From: Leptospira bourretii | Lineage (GTDB): Bacteria; Spirochaetota; Leptospiria; Leptospirales; Leptospiraceae | Assembly (NCBI RefSeq): GCF_004770145.1 | Contig: NZ_RQFW01000005.1 | Span: 620,001-684,000, forward strand | Length of the DNA stretch: 64,000 nucleotides | Reading direction: 5' to 3' | Shown: positions 9,373 through 19,750 of the stretch, piece after piece | Layout: each line of letters begins with the position of its first letter | How positions within the stretch are numbered: position 1 is the stretch's first letter | Position numbers and translations under genes: made by a program | Notes under the pieces: generated by a model | Told to the model about the DNA's origin: nothing | Seen by the model: only the letters and a program-made list of their open reading frames with translations | Database searches by the model: none

Positions 9373-11121
9373 TTATGATACACGTGTCCTCACAGAAGTC
9401 GATTTTTTAACTGCAGATTTTTTCGGATGGGAACTAAGGATTTTATCAAAACCTTTTTTGATTTCAAAAGATAAAAATTGGGTAGCAGTTTTATTTTTGG
9501 TGGGAACAAAACTCATGGCTCTTTCAGAAAGAGCAGTGATGGTCAAACTCGGATTCACACCTAAGTTTACCGTAAGCATGGAGGCATCACAGACACGAAG
9601 GTTTTCATACCCAAATACTTTGTTTTCCATATCAATCACACCACGTTCAGCTGAGTCAGCAACAATACAACCACCCATAATATGACCGGTCAAAGGAGCG
9701 CTGAGGAGAGTGTCATTGAAGGAACTGCGTGGAATTCCACCTACAATCTCAGCCAGTTTTCTTGTGAAGGCATTGGCAATCGGAATATAAGTTGGGGTTG
9801 GTTCACCTGTTGACAGAGCCGAAGTGATGGTTCTTTGGAAAGGCCAAATGATTCGTCTTTTCCGTACAAGTCGTACGCTATTATCAACAGTTTGCATCAC
9901 AAGTAAGATGATAGAATTTTTTGCAAACCCAACTGGATTGTGAGCTTTCAAAAAATAGATGGGATGGCGTAACATTGTCCAAAAGAATTTGAGTGGTCTT
10001 GGAAACTTTCCACCTCCATCCGTCATCACACTGGCAAGGAGAGCAAAAAAATCCGATCCTTTAGAATAACGAACTGGTTCAATATGAGTATTTTCATCAG
10101 GATGAACGGAGGATGTAATGGCAATCCCACGAGAATAATCCACATTCTTACTGGCAGGAACAGTTACTGGTAAAACAGTTTCACTATTGGTTCGAACGGT
10201 ATCACCTAACTTTTCTGATAAACGAATCATTTTGTTTTCAAATTGCATTTTGAGTAAAAGGCCGACAGTTCCCATCACTCCAGCAGAAAGAACAACTTGT
10301 TTCGAACGAAATTTTCTTTTCGGATAACCAAACCAACCTGTTGTACTATTGGATTCTAATTCATACCCAAACTCACCACTGGCTTCTGGGTCAGGAATTC
10401 CTTTTTCATTGAGAGGAACAAGAGATGTGACTTTGGTTTCAGGAAGGATTTCTGCTCCAAGTTTCTCTGCTAAATATAAATAGTTTTTATCGAGAGTGTT
10501 TTTTGCGTTATGACGACAACCCACCATACAACCACCACAAAAATTACAAGGATCTCGGTCTGGACCATCTCCCCCAAAAAAAGGATCTTTCGGATCTTTT
10601 TTGTTACCAAAATAAATTCCAACAGGTGTCCTTCGAAATGTATCTTCTTTACCAAAGGTTTTGGCAGTTTCTAATAAAAGTTGATCTGGTTCCCAAAGTT
10701 GTGGGTTCTCAGTCACACCAAGCATATGTTTGGCAACATCATAATATGGTAATAAACTTTTTTCTCCACCCATTTTGGAATACAATGGAGAATTTAATAC
10801 TTTAGCAGAAGGAACATATAATGTACATGCATAGACTAAAGATCCCCCTCCGACACCGGCACCACTCACTAGTAAAAAATCATTGAGTAAGTTGATTCTT
10901 TGGATTCCATAAAAACCTAACTTTGGCATCCATAAGTATTTACGAAGGCTCCAATTTGTTTTTGGAAAGTCGGTTGATTTCCATCTTTTACCGGATTCAA
11001 TCACTAAAACTTTATAACCTTTTTGCGATAATCGGTAAGCAGAAACGGAACCTCCAAAACCAGACCCTACAATAATAAAGTCATAATCATAATTTTGTTC
11101 TTTTGGAATGGATTGACTCAT
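9373..11121 (-). CDS. GMC-family FAD oxidoreductase (cholesterol-oxidase-like)
   Basis: A 582-residue flavoprotein. The N-terminus has the FAD Rossmann motif [21 protein letters not shown], followed by the GMC N-domain ([15 protein letters not shown]) and a cysteine cluster [16 protein letters not shown] often seen in cholesterol oxidase-like members. The C-terminal GMC domain reads [16 protein letters not shown] ... [20 protein letters not shown] enzymes oxidise alcohols using FAD; the substrate here cannot be told. The ATG at 11121 is chosen because AAGGA lies 10 bases upstream; an in-frame TTG at 11169 would add 16 basic residues. It forms an operon with the ankyrin gene. Confidence 0.88.
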   Translation of the reverse strand: MSQSIPKEQNYDYDFIIVGSGFGGSVSAYRLSQKGYKVLVIESGKRWKSTDFPKTNWSLRKYLWMPKLGFYGIQRINLLNDFLLVSGAGVGGGSLVYACTLYVPSAKVLNSPLYSKMGGEKSLLPYYDVAKHMLGVTENPQLWEPDQLLLETAKTFGKEDTFRRTPVGIYFGNKKDPKDPFFGGDGPDRDPCNFCGGCMVGCRHNAKNTLDKNYLYLAEKLGAEILPETKVTSLVPLNEKGIPDPEASGEFGYELESNSTTGWFGYPKRKFRSKQVVLSAGVMGTVGLLLKMQFENKMIRLSEKLGDTVRTNSETVLPVTVPASKNVDYSRGIAITSSVHPDENTHIEPVRYSKGSDFFALLASVMTDGGGKFPRPLKFFWTMLRHPIYFLKAHNPVGFAKNSIILLVMQTVDNSVRLVRKRRIIWPFQRTITSALSTGEPTPTYIPIANAFTRKLAEIVGGIPRSSFNDTLLSAPLTGHIMGGCIVADSAERGVIDMENKVFGYENLRVCDASMLTVNLGVNPSLTITALSERAMSFVPTKNKTATQFLSFEIKKGFDKILSSHPKKSAVKKSTSVRTRVS

Positions 11122-11253
11122 GGTTCGTTTTTCCTTGTTTGTGGTGCGTGAGCGAAACCGAGTCTGCAAAGGAATTCGATTCCTGTCAATTCGCTCTTAT
11201 CGAATCTAACAAAAACTTCTCGCCTAAAGTTATAAATCCTTTTAAATCGGTTC

Positions 11254-12285
11254 ATGCCTGAGATTAAAAAACAAATTCCTCTACTCAAAAACGACGGAAC
11301 CCTGACTGAAGAAGGTTGGGCCAGGTCACCTTTTTGGACTTACAACAGAGAAAGTATCGCTGCCTCTGCACTCAAAATTAAAGAATGGGATTATTATTCC
11401 ATCCTTTCCCCCACAAAGGATTTTGGAATTACGATCACGGCATCTGATTTAGGTTATGCGGGACTATTTGCAATTTGTTTTTTAGACTTCAAACGAGGGA
11501 CATTCAAACAAATTGATACACTTTCCGTTTTGCCTTTAGGAAAAACTGGATTTCCAAGAGTGAATAACAGTGGAGTCGTTCAGTTTGAGGATAAAAAACT
11601 AAAAATTCGATTTGAAGTCAAAAGCGGAAAACGAATTTTAGAATTTGAATCAAAATCATTTGAAGCCCCTGATGGAGGCAAAGGGATCCAAGGAAAAATC
11701 GAACTTACAGAACCAAAAATGGATTCGATGAATATTGCAACCTCTTGGAAAGAAAATAGAAAAGCATTCTACTATAATACCAAAATCAATTGTATGCCAG
11801 CAGCAGGTCAAGTGCAGCTAGGGAATACTAGTTATCAATTCGATTCTAAAAAAGATTTTGGTGCTTTGGATTGGGGACGCGGAGTTTGGACTTATAAAAA
11901 TAGATGGTATTGGAGTTCCGTCTCATCATGGATAGGTGGAAAACCATTTGGTCTCAATTTAGGATATGGATTTACCGATAGAACTCCCGCTTCTGAAAAT
12001 GTTATTTTTTATGATGGAAAAATTCATAAACTAGATGAAGTGAATTTCATTATCGATACCAAAAATTATATGGCACCTTGGAAGTTTACTTCAAATAACA
12101 ACCGTTTGAATTTAGATTTTACTCCGATTGTAGATAGAAATTCTTATATGAATTTTTTAGTCATCAAAACTGTCCAACACCAAGTGTTTGGAATGTTTAA
12201 TGGGACGGTAGTTTTGGATGACGGAAAAACTCTAAAACTTCAGAACATCCTCGGTTTTGCCGAAGACGTTCTAAATCATTATTAA
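11254..12285 (+). CDS. DUF2804 family protein
   Basis: A 343-residue protein matching DUF2804: an N-terminal segment with GTLTEEGWARSPFWTYNR and IKEWDYYSILSP, ASDLGYAGLFAICFLDF, and a C-terminal half with KDFGALDWGRGVWTY and LNLGYGFTDRTPASENV. The family is beta-rich and of unknown biochemical role; resemblance to carotenoid-hydratase-like lipocalin folds (AttH/CrtC) is often noted but not demonstrated here. No signal peptide. It is transcribed divergently from the GMC oxidoreductase with a 132-bp shared intergenic region. Confidence 0.82.
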   Translation: MPEIKKQIPLLKNDGTLTEEGWARSPFWTYNRESIAASALKIKEWDYYSILSPTKDFGITITASDLGYAGLFAICFLDFKRGTFKQIDTLSVLPLGKTGFPRVNNSGVVQFEDKKLKIRFEVKSGKRILEFESKSFEAPDGGKGIQGKIELTEPKMDSMNIATSWKENRKAFYYNTKINCMPAAGQVQLGNTSYQFDSKKDFGALDWGRGVWTYKNRWYWSSVSSWIGGKPFGLNLGYGFTDRTPASENVIFYDGKIHKLDEVNFIIDTKNYMAPWKFTSNNNRLNLDFTPIVDRNSYMNFLVIKTVQHQVFGMFNGTVVLDDGKTLKLQNILGFAEDVLNHY

Positions 12286-12294
12286 AACAAATTC

Positions 12295-15200
12295 TTATTT
12301 TCGTTTTTTTAGTTTGTAATAAGCGGAAAAACTGGCGGGGATAAAGATAAGGGATCCAAAAGTTCCAAATCCAAGTCCCCAGGCCAATGAGAGTGTCATT
12401 GGTATAAGAAGAGGATCCGATCCACCAATGGCATACGCTGTGGGAATCATTCCAGCCATCGTGGTGAGTGTTGTCACCAAAATCGGACGAAATCTTTCAG
12501 AAGAAGCAGTGATAAGAGATTTATACAACCCCTCTCCTCTCGCTTGGAATTCTTCAATCGTATCAACGAGTACAATGGATGCATTCACAATCACACCTGC
12601 AAGACCAATGATTCCAATCATCGCAAGAAAACTTAAAGCCTTTCCTGAAATTAAGAATCCAAACACCACTCCCACAAAACCTAATGGAATGGAAAGTAAG
12701 ATGAGAATTGGTTTTTTAATGCTATTGAAGATGATCGCAAGGATGGCGAAAATTCCAAAAAAGGCAAGAACACCAGCAGTAAGAAGGGACACCATCGATT
12801 TGGCAGTTTCTTCTTGTTCTCCTCTAAACTTAATTTTATAACCGGGATACTTTTTACCAATATTTCCAAACTCATCCACGATTTTACTGTTCACAATGTT
12901 TGAACTTGTTTTGGTCTCATCTACGTCCGCAAGAACAGTAATCGCTTTTTCATAATCGTTATGATACAAAGCCTCGATCCCTTGAACGGTAGTTTTCGTA
13001 GTTACTGCAGTAATGGGTGTTAGGAGACCAAATTTATTCGAAATTTGAATGGAATCCAAATCTTCCATTCCATCCCGAAATTTATCATCGTTCTGAATGA
13101 CAATTTTTACTTCATCTTTTCCTTTCCGTAAGTTAGATGCTTCTAAACCTTCCATCGCTGTTCGAACATAATAAGCAGTAATTTCTGTATCAATTCCGGT
13201 AATGGCAGAAGCAGTATCTTTCATTCGAATTTGGATTTCTTCTCTACCAGGTTTGTAATCATCGTTGATATTGATGACACCTTCTTGTTTTCGTAAAAAA
13301 TCCTGCATCTCAGTAGAAATTTGTTTTAGAGTTTTATAGTCACGACCTTCAATCGCAACCGTGACTGCAGCTCCAATAGGAGGACCATTGACTACTAAAT
13401 CCACCATCACTGAAACGGCACCTGGAAGTTTTTTTAGATCAGGTTCTAGTTCACCAAAGATTTCTTGTGCCGTTCGTTTTCGTTCTGTTTCCGGGACAAG
13501 AATGATCTGTGCCATTCCCAATTGTTCACCAATCCGAGTGAGTGGATCGGTTGGATCAGTTTGTTGGATTCCAATTTTTAAAATGATACTTTGAACTTCT
13601 TCTTTTGGAATTTTGTTCAAAATTGGTTGGAAATATTGCAACTGTTTGGTGGTTTCTTGAGCAGAAAAGTCAGGAGGAAATTCTGCACGAACCATAACAT
13701 AATCAATTCCTTCCTTAGGAAATAAATTAAAGTTCATGAGTCCGACAAGTCCACAGGAAGATAAAAAAACTATGAGTATGGATCCAAGTGCTAGGAAAGG
13801 GCGATTTACCACCTTGGTAATAAAATTTGTAAATCCAGATTTTAAAGACTCAAATCCGTTTTCTAAAACAGAACGAAATTTTTCTCTATGTTTCGAACGT
13901 TTTTTTACTTCGTGAGAAGTGAACTGAGCATACCGAACAGGAAGTAACAAAAAGGATTCAAACAAGGATAAAGTCAAAGCAACAATTACCATAAATGGAA
14001 TTTGCCAAATGAATTTACCCATAATTCCAGACATAAAAGCCATTGGCAAAAATGCAGCAACAGTAGTGAGATAAGAACCAATGATAGGAACAAATAATTC
14101 ACTCGCACCAAGAACCGCAGCTTCTCTCGAATCGATTTTTCTAGATCTATGTTTGTAAATATTTTCGGAAATAATGATACTATTGTCTACAAGCATCCCC
14201 AAAGATATGATGATCCCAAGCATGGACACTAAGTTGAAGGATACATCAAAAATAGGGAATGCGATGGTTGTTGCAAATAAGGTCAGTGGCAAAGAAAGAC
14301 TTGTGAGAAGTGAATCTTTAAAACTAAAAAAGAGAATGAGAACCACCACAACTAAAAACAAACCTTGTAATGAATTGGTAATCACCACATCCAAACGTTT
14401 GATGGCACGTGCTCCTTCATTATTCAATTCCGTAAACTGAATGTTAGCAGGAAGTTGTTTTTTTAATTCATCAATTCGCTCTTGAACAGCTTGCACCGTA
14501 CGAATGATATCAGCACTATCTTTTTTAATGATCTGAAGAACGTAAGCTGGCTCTCCATTGACAACAGCGATCACACGCGGTCTTTCATAAGTATCTTTTA
14601 CATTTGCAACTTGTGATAAAAGAATTGTATTTCCTGTTTCATTGGAACGAACCGGAATATTTTTTATATCGTTGATTTCGTTAATTTCACCGGTCACTCG
14701 GATGTCTTGGGTGATGGGTCGTAAAAAGGATCCAGCTGGAACACTGATATTACGTTTCGAAATTGCATTGATGATATCGGAAAAACCAAGTGTATATCTT
14801 TTCTTTAATTCGGGATCAACACGAATGCGCCATTCTTCTTTTCGTTTTCCAAATGCATCCACACGAGAAACACCAGAAACTTTTCTCATTTCATCTTCGA
14901 TGAATCGACCCATTTCTTGAAGTTCCATTTCATCCATAGCACCATGAATGGCTAACTCTAACACGGGGAAGTTGGAACTTTTTTGTTCTGTGACGATGGG
15001 ACGATCTTTGACCTGTGTTGGTAAGTTGGTGACACGATCTACTGCGCGCCTGATGTCATTCACAACTCCATCTGGATTTGCATGTTCTAAATCGATTTTG
15101 ATACTGATATCTGATTCGGAGTTACGAGAGATCGAACGAACAGAATCCAAACCTTCTACTTCACGCAGCTTTTCTTCAATGGGAATGGTTACTTTTTTTT

Positions 15201-15381
15201 CCACATCCACTGGGCTTGCGCCAGGATAGACAGTAAGAACTCGCACCTGGCGAAAATTTACGCGAGGGAATGCTTCTCGTTTCATAGAAAGGACAGAGAT
15301 CATTCCCGCAAGGAAGAGGAAAATAAATACCAAATTGGCAACTAATGGTTTATAGACGAAGAAATGAATAATTTTTTTCAT
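12295..15381 (-). CDS. RND-family efflux transporter permease (AcrB/HAE1-like)
   Basis: A 1028-residue inner-membrane pump with the tandem RND plan: one membrane helix (VANLVFIFLFLAGMISVLSM), a large periplasmic porter loop with YPGASPVDVEKKV, helices 2-6, a second loop and helices 8-12 (ending in FIPASFSAYYKLKKRK). In helix 4 the motif reads GMLVDNSIIISENI, so the first acidic residue of the AcrB Asp pair is kept and the second is Asn. It would export hydrophobic substrates using proton motive force. No membrane-fusion protein or TolC-like gene is next to it, so it is an orphan and must borrow partners encoded elsewhere. Confidence 0.93.
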   Translation of the reverse strand: MKKIIHFFVYKPLVANLVFIFLFLAGMISVLSMKREAFPRVNFRQVRVLTVYPGASPVDVEKKVTIPIEEKLREVEGLDSVRSISRNSESDISIKIDLEHANPDGVVNDIRRAVDRVTNLPTQVKDRPIVTEQKSSNFPVLELAIHGAMDEMELQEMGRFIEDEMRKVSGVSRVDAFGKRKEEWRIRVDPELKKRYTLGFSDIINAISKRNISVPAGSFLRPITQDIRVTGEINEINDIKNIPVRSNETGNTILLSQVANVKDTYERPRVIAVVNGEPAYVLQIIKKDSADIIRTVQAVQERIDELKKQLPANIQFTELNNEGARAIKRLDVVITNSLQGLFLVVVVLILFFSFKDSLLTSLSLPLTLFATTIAFPIFDVSFNLVSMLGIIISLGMLVDNSIIISENIYKHRSRKIDSREAAVLGASELFVPIIGSYLTTVAAFLPMAFMSGIMGKFIWQIPFMVIVALTLSLFESFLLLPVRYAQFTSHEVKKRSKHREKFRSVLENGFESLKSGFTNFITKVVNRPFLALGSILIVFLSSCGLVGLMNFNLFPKEGIDYVMVRAEFPPDFSAQETTKQLQYFQPILNKIPKEEVQSIILKIGIQQTDPTDPLTRIGEQLGMAQIILVPETERKRTAQEIFGELEPDLKKLPGAVSVMVDLVVNGPPIGAAVTVAIEGRDYKTLKQISTEMQDFLRKQEGVININDDYKPGREEIQIRMKDTASAITGIDTEITAYYVRTAMEGLEASNLRKGKDEVKIVIQNDDKFRDGMEDLDSIQISNKFGLLTPITAVTTKTTVQGIEALYHNDYEKAITVLADVDETKTSSNIVNSKIVDEFGNIGKKYPGYKIKFRGEQEETAKSMVSLLTAGVLAFFGIFAILAIIFNSIKKPILILLSIPLGFVGVVFGFLISGKALSFLAMIGIIGLAGVIVNASIVLVDTIEEFQARGEGLYKSLITASSERFRPILVTTLTTMAGMIPTAYAIGGSDPLLIPMTLSLAWGLGFGTFGSLIFIPASFSAYYKLKKRK

Positions 15382-15443
15382 AAATATAGTACAGTTAGAA
15401 TCAATCTAAAAATATTGAATGTTGGGTCAAGATGAAACGAAAT

Positions 15444-16118
15444 TTATTGACTTTGTTTTTCTGATTCGCGTTCTTTTAAAACAGTCTCAATCACTTCCAC
15501 AAAGACAGAAGGGTCTTGCGCGCCACTCACAGCATACTTCCCACCAATAATAAAATAAGGGACACCGCTAATTCCATTTTGATGGTAATATAAAATTTCT
15601 TGTCGTATGTTTTCTTTGAGTTCTGGATCTGCAAAGATGGCTTCGAACTTATCACGATCTTTGTACAAAGGTTCTGCTACTTTCCAAATGGTTTCTTTGT
15701 CGGTGAGATCTTTTCCCTCAGTAAAGTTAGCAGAAAAAAACAGATCCACAAGTTTTGCTTGTTCTTCTAAAGTAGAAAGTCCAGCTACAAGAGCATGTAG
15801 AACCAATGTGTTCGTAGCTTTGGGAATGTCTTCAAATCGAAAAGGAATTCCCACAGATTTTCCGATATCTGTCAATCGTTGCCAAGCCCCATCCAAACGA
15901 TCCAAACTACCAAATTTTTGTGTTAGGTGCTTTTTGTAATCGATTCCTTCTTCTGGAATTTCTGGAGAAAGTTGGAATGGTCTCCATCGTACCTGGGGGA
16001 GAATTTGGTCACCGACGGTTTGGAGGGCCAACTCCAGTTTCTTTTTTCCTACATAACACCAGGGACAAGCTACATCGGACACGATATCAATAGAAAAAGG
16101 TTCAGAGTTGGTTGACAT
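15444..16118 (-). CDS. DsbA-family (FrnE-like) thioredoxin-fold oxidoreductase
   Basis: A 224-residue cytoplasmic DsbA-like protein with CPWC at residues 18-21 and the FrnE/HCCA-isomerase pattern DIVSDVACPWCYVGKKKLE, a helical insert in the middle, and the cis-Pro segment NGISGVPYFIIGGKYAVSGAQ near the C-terminus. No signal peptide, so it differs from periplasmic DsbA. FrnE homologues act as disulfide isomerases or in stress tolerance; the substrate is not known. It is divergent from the nitroreductase gene with a 52-bp gap and follows the RND gene's promoter side. Confidence 0.88.
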   Translation of the reverse strand: MSTNSEPFSIDIVSDVACPWCYVGKKKLELALQTVGDQILPQVRWRPFQLSPEIPEEGIDYKKHLTQKFGSLDRLDGAWQRLTDIGKSVGIPFRFEDIPKATNTLVLHALVAGLSTLEEQAKLVDLFFSANFTEGKDLTDKETIWKVAEPLYKDRDKFEAIFADPELKENIRQEILYYHQNGISGVPYFIIGGKYAVSGAQDPSVFVEVIETVLKERESEKQSQ

Positions 16119-16170
16119 TTTATCTTAGACTCCTATCCAATTAAGGTCTAGAACCATAAACGGAAAAATA

Positions 16171-17355
16171 ATGAAGCTCACAAGAAAAAGTTTTCTAATG
16201 AATAGTTTTGCCACCGGTGCCTTGGTTTCGCTCTCTACACTGCAAAAAAACTTATATGCATACAGTGGAAACGATTCGAATTTTCACAGAAAGGATCCCT
16301 TAGGATTTGCAGAATCTTTAGGGTTTACCAAACCACTGGACCAAATCCTTGTGACGGCTCTCCTTGCCCCCAATTCCCATAATTCCCAACCTTGGAAAAT
16401 TAGGAGGGTGTCCGATTCTGAATTTTTACTTTTTGGTGACAAAGAAAAACAACTTCCAGAAATCGATTCCCTCAATCGGCAATTTTTCCATACACATGGC
16501 TGTTTTTTGGAACTTGCTCATTTAACAGCCGATAAACTAATGTTTGATACAAAAATCTCATACTTCCCCAAAGGAAAACCTGGACCCAAAACCTTTTCTA
16601 ATTTGCCCGTTGCAAAATTTGAAATTTTCCCAAAAACAAAATGTGTTCATGATTTTTTATTTGCCGGTGTCCCCAATCGTAGAATGAACCGTTCCGTTTA
16701 TTCTGGAGATATCATAACAAAAGAAGAAATGAATGACTTACAAATGTTAATGGGACCGACTAAACATAAACTCCTCTTTGTGAATGACCCAAAACAATTA
16801 GAATCTATCTTACCCATTTTAGATGCAGCTTTTTCTATGGAAACCAATCGTACGGAATCCAACGAACTGAATCGGAAATGGTTTCGTGTTTCGAAAGAAG
16901 ACATTTATACAAAACGAGATGGACTCACTTTAGAAGGGAATGGACTTTCCGGAATCAAACTCTGGTTTGCCAAAACATTTTTTGTGGATTTGTCAAAAGA
17001 AACATGGCATTCCCCATCTTCCAAAGAAGCAGGAATCCAAATGTTCCAAAAACAAGTGTATTCTTCTAAGGCTCTTGTTTTATTCATCACAGAAGGTTCT
17101 GATGAGGAAGGAAGTTGGTTGGAAACAGGTAGGGATTTTATGCGTTTCACTTTGGCTTGTGCCGTCAGAGGAATTGCCTTTCACACCATGAACCAAGCTG
17201 TGGAAGATTATCCAGAAAGTCGCCAGTTCACCAAACAACTGAAAACGATCCTTGGCTTAAAACCAAAAGAACAAATCCAATTGATCGCAAGGATGGGAAG
17301 GAGTTCTTATGAATATGATTCTCCCAGAAGAGAATTGAGTAGTTTTCTAATTTAA
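16171..17355 (+). CDS. Acg-type nitroreductase-fold protein with Tat-like leader
   Basis: A 394-residue protein with the FMN-binding nitroreductase core split into two halves as in the Acg family: LLAPNSHNSQPWKIRR at about residue 67 and a C-terminal half with DFMRFTLACAVRGIAFHTMNQAVE and IARMGRS. The N-terminus (KLTRKSFLMNSFATGALVSL) resembles a twin-arginine leader but has RK, not RR, so Tat export is uncertain. Acg-like proteins may store or sequester flavin rather than reduce nitro compounds. The stop overlaps the 3' end of the opposite-strand EAL gene by four bases. Confidence 0.72.
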   Translation: MKLTRKSFLMNSFATGALVSLSTLQKNLYAYSGNDSNFHRKDPLGFAESLGFTKPLDQILVTALLAPNSHNSQPWKIRRVSDSEFLLFGDKEKQLPEIDSLNRQFFHTHGCFLELAHLTADKLMFDTKISYFPKGKPGPKTFSNLPVAKFEIFPKTKCVHDFLFAGVPNRRMNRSVYSGDIITKEEMNDLQMLMGPTKHKLLFVNDPKQLESILPILDAAFSMETNRTESNELNRKWFRVSKEDIYTKRDGLTLEGNGLSGIKLWFAKTFFVDLSKETWHSPSSKEAGIQMFQKQVYSSKALVLFITEGSDEEGSWLETGRDFMRFTLACAVRGIAFHTMNQAVEDYPESRQFTKQLKTILGLKPKEQIQLIARMGRSSYEYDSPRRELSSFLI

Positions 17356-18152
17356 AGAGTGGGAAAGATCACTTCACCAGCAGATTCAAATGCTGGTTTG
17401 GAAAACAAATATCCTTGGTAGAGAGAAATTCCCATATCTACCAAAACTTTCAATTCCTCACTCGTCTCTACACCTTCAGCAATCACTGCAATTCCTATTT
17501 CCTGACAAACATTTGCAATGGCTTTTGTTAATTTTTGAGCCACAGGATTCAGATGGATGTTTCGGATGAGTTCCATATCTAACTTAATCAGATCAGGTTG
17601 GAATTTTGCGAGTAAATTGAGTCCAGAGTATCCCGAACCAAAATCATCAATCGCTGTCAAAAAGCCATATTGTTGGTAAGTTTTAAAAATATTGATGATA
17701 TGATCATGATCCTGAACTTCTTCTCCTTCCGTTAACTCAAACACCAATCGATCTAAAGGAAACCCGTATTCTTTACTGGCCTCTAGAGTGGTACGAATAC
17801 AAGTCTCCGGTTGGTAAACCGCATTTGGCAAAAAGTTAATATTCAAATAAGAAGGAATACGAATCTGACTAGCAAGTTGGATCGCTTTGATCCGGCACGA
17901 TTGATCAAACTGGTATCTGTTGTTGGAGTTTACTTTGGAAAGAATGGAATAGGCAGATTCCCCTTTGGTTCCACGAACAAGCGCTTCATGGGAATAGATG
18001 TTTTTTTTGTTCCAATCAACGATGGGTTGGAACGCCATTGTAAACGAAAAATCCAAACCTGCGCCGTTGCGACACTCTGCACAACTGTATAATTTGGGAA
18101 TTTTTCCTTCCTTAGTCGTAACGAGTTGGTCTTCAGGAAATTTTAATTTCAT
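17352..18152 (-). CDS. EAL-domain cyclic-di-GMP phosphodiesterase
   Basis: A 266-residue stand-alone EAL protein. The main catalytic motifs are intact: HEALVRG (EAL signature), NINFLPNA, ELTEGE, AIDDFGSGYSGL, PDLIKLDMELIR, AEGVET and YQGYLFSKP. So an active phosphodiesterase that linearises c-di-GMP is likely. An N-terminal segment of about 30 residues contains CAEC, perhaps a metal- or redox-sensitive element, but there is no sensor domain or membrane segment. Cytoplasmic. Encoded between a nitroreductase (convergent) and a TauE-type transporter on the same strand. Confidence 0.92.
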   Translation of the reverse strand: MKLKFPEDQLVTTKEGKIPKLYSCAECRNGAGLDFSFTMAFQPIVDWNKKNIYSHEALVRGTKGESAYSILSKVNSNNRYQFDQSCRIKAIQLASQIRIPSYLNINFLPNAVYQPETCIRTTLEASKEYGFPLDRLVFELTEGEEVQDHDHIINIFKTYQQYGFLTAIDDFGSGYSGLNLLAKFQPDLIKLDMELIRNIHLNPVAQKLTKAIANVCQEIGIAVIAEGVETSEELKVLVDMGISLYQGYLFSKPAFESAGEVIFPTL

Positions 18153-18205
18153 AACGCAGTTATATGACTTAGACGAATTCTATATTTGGAAACAAAAAAT
18201 GGCAA

Positions 18206-19192
18206 TTAGAATTTGGGAAGTTTTCCCAGTACATACCATACCACTACCAAAAATTGAAAGATAGCGGTAACAAGAAGAATGCTATATGGTTTTGCATTCA
18301 CCGCTTTTAAAGAACCAATCCTTGCCCCAAAAATCCCACCGAAACTTCCAATCAGAGCAAGTTCCAAATGTAATTTCCCTTGGAAAAAAAACATAAGACT
18401 TGTTCCAAAAGATGTGAGAAAAATTCCGAGAAAAGATGTGGCCACGGCTTCTACAGGACTCATACGAAAGTAATACACAAATAAAGGAACTGCCAGAAAA
18501 CCACCTCCTATCCCAAATAAAGAGGAAAACAATCCAAAAAAGATTCCAGTAAATAGAACAACCAAAATCGATTTTGGTGAATAGAAAAAAGAGTCAACAT
18601 CACTTTTGTTAACTGAAGAATCTTGTGTAAGATCTGTATCTAGATTTGATTTTGCACCTGAGGAAATAGAACTAGAAGATGGGGTTGGATTGAATGTTTG
18701 TGACTGAACCTCTAGAGACTGATAGTATTTTTTTCTCCTCTTAAGAGCCGTGATCAAATTGTAAATTGCTAAAATTCCTAAAAAAAATGTAAATACAATG
18801 AGATAAATAAACTCCGACAAGGGAACCCCATAGTACAACTGTTTGCCGAGTTCTGTATCTTCAAACCTTCCAAATTTATAGGCCGTGTACTGAGCCGAAG
18901 GAATTGATGTACAAAGCAAAAGTAGGCCTTGTTTCCAACGAATTTTATTGTTTTGGTAATATACGAAAAGCCCTGAAAGAGAGGATACCGGCATCTGTGC
19001 GAGAGAAACGGCAACTGCCTGAACGGCAGTGAGGTGAAAAAAACTATGGAAGAAGGGAGTGTAAATAAATCCACCCCCAAGTCCCAAAAAGGAAGCTAAG
19101 TATCCAACAAAGAACCCAACTCCAAAAACAACAATGATTCCGGGCCAAAAACCCCAGACAAAATCATTGTATATTTGAAAGTTGAAGTCCAA
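18206..19192 (-). CDS. TauE/SafE-family membrane transporter
   Basis: A 328-residue protein with eight or so membrane helices in two similar halves, each starting with the family's glycine-rich motif: GYLASFLGLGGGFIYTP near residue 28 and FGLFSSLFGIGGGFLAVPLF near 220. The halves are joined by a Ser/Thr-rich cytoplasmic loop (about residues 165-200). Members transport sulfonates, sulfite or sulfoacetate-like anions; the substrate here is open. The start is a TTG at 19192 without a good ribosome site. It follows the lipoprotein gene by five bases, so the three genes from 20191 down to 18206 may form an operon. Confidence 0.85.
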   Translation of the reverse strand: MDFNFQIYNDFVWGFWPGIIVVFGVGFFVGYLASFLGLGGGFIYTPFFHSFFHLTAVQAVAVSLAQMPVSSLSGLFVYYQNNKIRWKQGLLLLCTSIPSAQYTAYKFGRFEDTELGKQLYYGVPLSEFIYLIVFTFFLGILAIYNLITALKRRKKYYQSLEVQSQTFNPTPSSSSISSGAKSNLDTDLTQDSSVNKSDVDSFFYSPKSILVVLFTGIFFGLFSSLFGIGGGFLAVPLFVYYFRMSPVEAVATSFLGIFLTSFGTSLMFFFQGKLHLELALIGSFGGIFGARIGSLKAVNAKPYSILLVTAIFQFLVVVWYVLGKLPKF

Positions 19193-19197
19193 TGAGT

Positions 19198-19749
19198 TTA
19201 AAAATGTTCCTTAGCATCCTCAAAAAATTTGAGAGTGGTTCTTTCGAACACTTCTCGTTCCGTAGCTGTTTCAAAATTGTACCAAGAAATAGGAATGAAA
19301 AGTAACCACTGCGCATAATTTCGAAAGATATGATACTCATAGGTTCCCACTTTTTTTCCATCTTTGTAAAGAAGGTATTGTACATCATAACCATCTTGTG
19401 TGGACCAAGCAGGAAGGAGAGTGGCGGTCAAAGTGGAAATTCCAAGAAATACTGTGGCTTCTGGAGACGGTGAACGGTAGTTAACCTTTACATTTACCAA
19501 ATATCCAGATTTAGGAACATCCACTCCTTCCACCGTGTTTTTAAAACGAGTTTTGTTTTGAAAATAGTTTTTTAATGCTTCTCTTCCTCCTAAATTCATC
19601 TGAGGAAAAGTTGGCAGAGCATAAACAAAGTTGGCATCGTTCGATTTTTCTTCTGCAGGCAAAGGAAGAATTTTGGGATGATCTTTATAGCTGATCAAAC
19701 AATTGGTGAATATAAAAAATATTGAAATAAAAAATCCAAATTTAATCAT
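19198..19749 (-). CDS. Hypothetical lipoprotein
   Basis: A 183-residue protein of unknown family. The ATG at 19749, one base after the stop of the preceding gene, gives a lipoprotein signal peptide: IKFGFFISIFFIFTNC, with lipobox FTNC. Upstream in-frame starts would add a polar extension and overlap the preceding gene. The mature part is probably beta-rich (VNVKVNYRSPSPEATVFLG, DVQYLLYKDGKKVGTYEYH) and has a short hydrophobic segment AQWLLFIPISWYN. Possibly an outer-membrane lipoprotein; function unknown. Confidence 0.7.
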   Translation of the reverse strand: MIKFGFFISIFFIFTNCLISYKDHPKILPLPAEEKSNDANFVYALPTFPQMNLGGREALKNYFQNKTRFKNTVEGVDVPKSGYLVNVKVNYRSPSPEATVFLGISTLTATLLPAWSTQDGYDVQYLLYKDGKKVGTYEYHIFRNYAQWLLFIPISWYNFETATEREVFERTTLKFFEDAKEHF

Positions 19750-19750
19750 A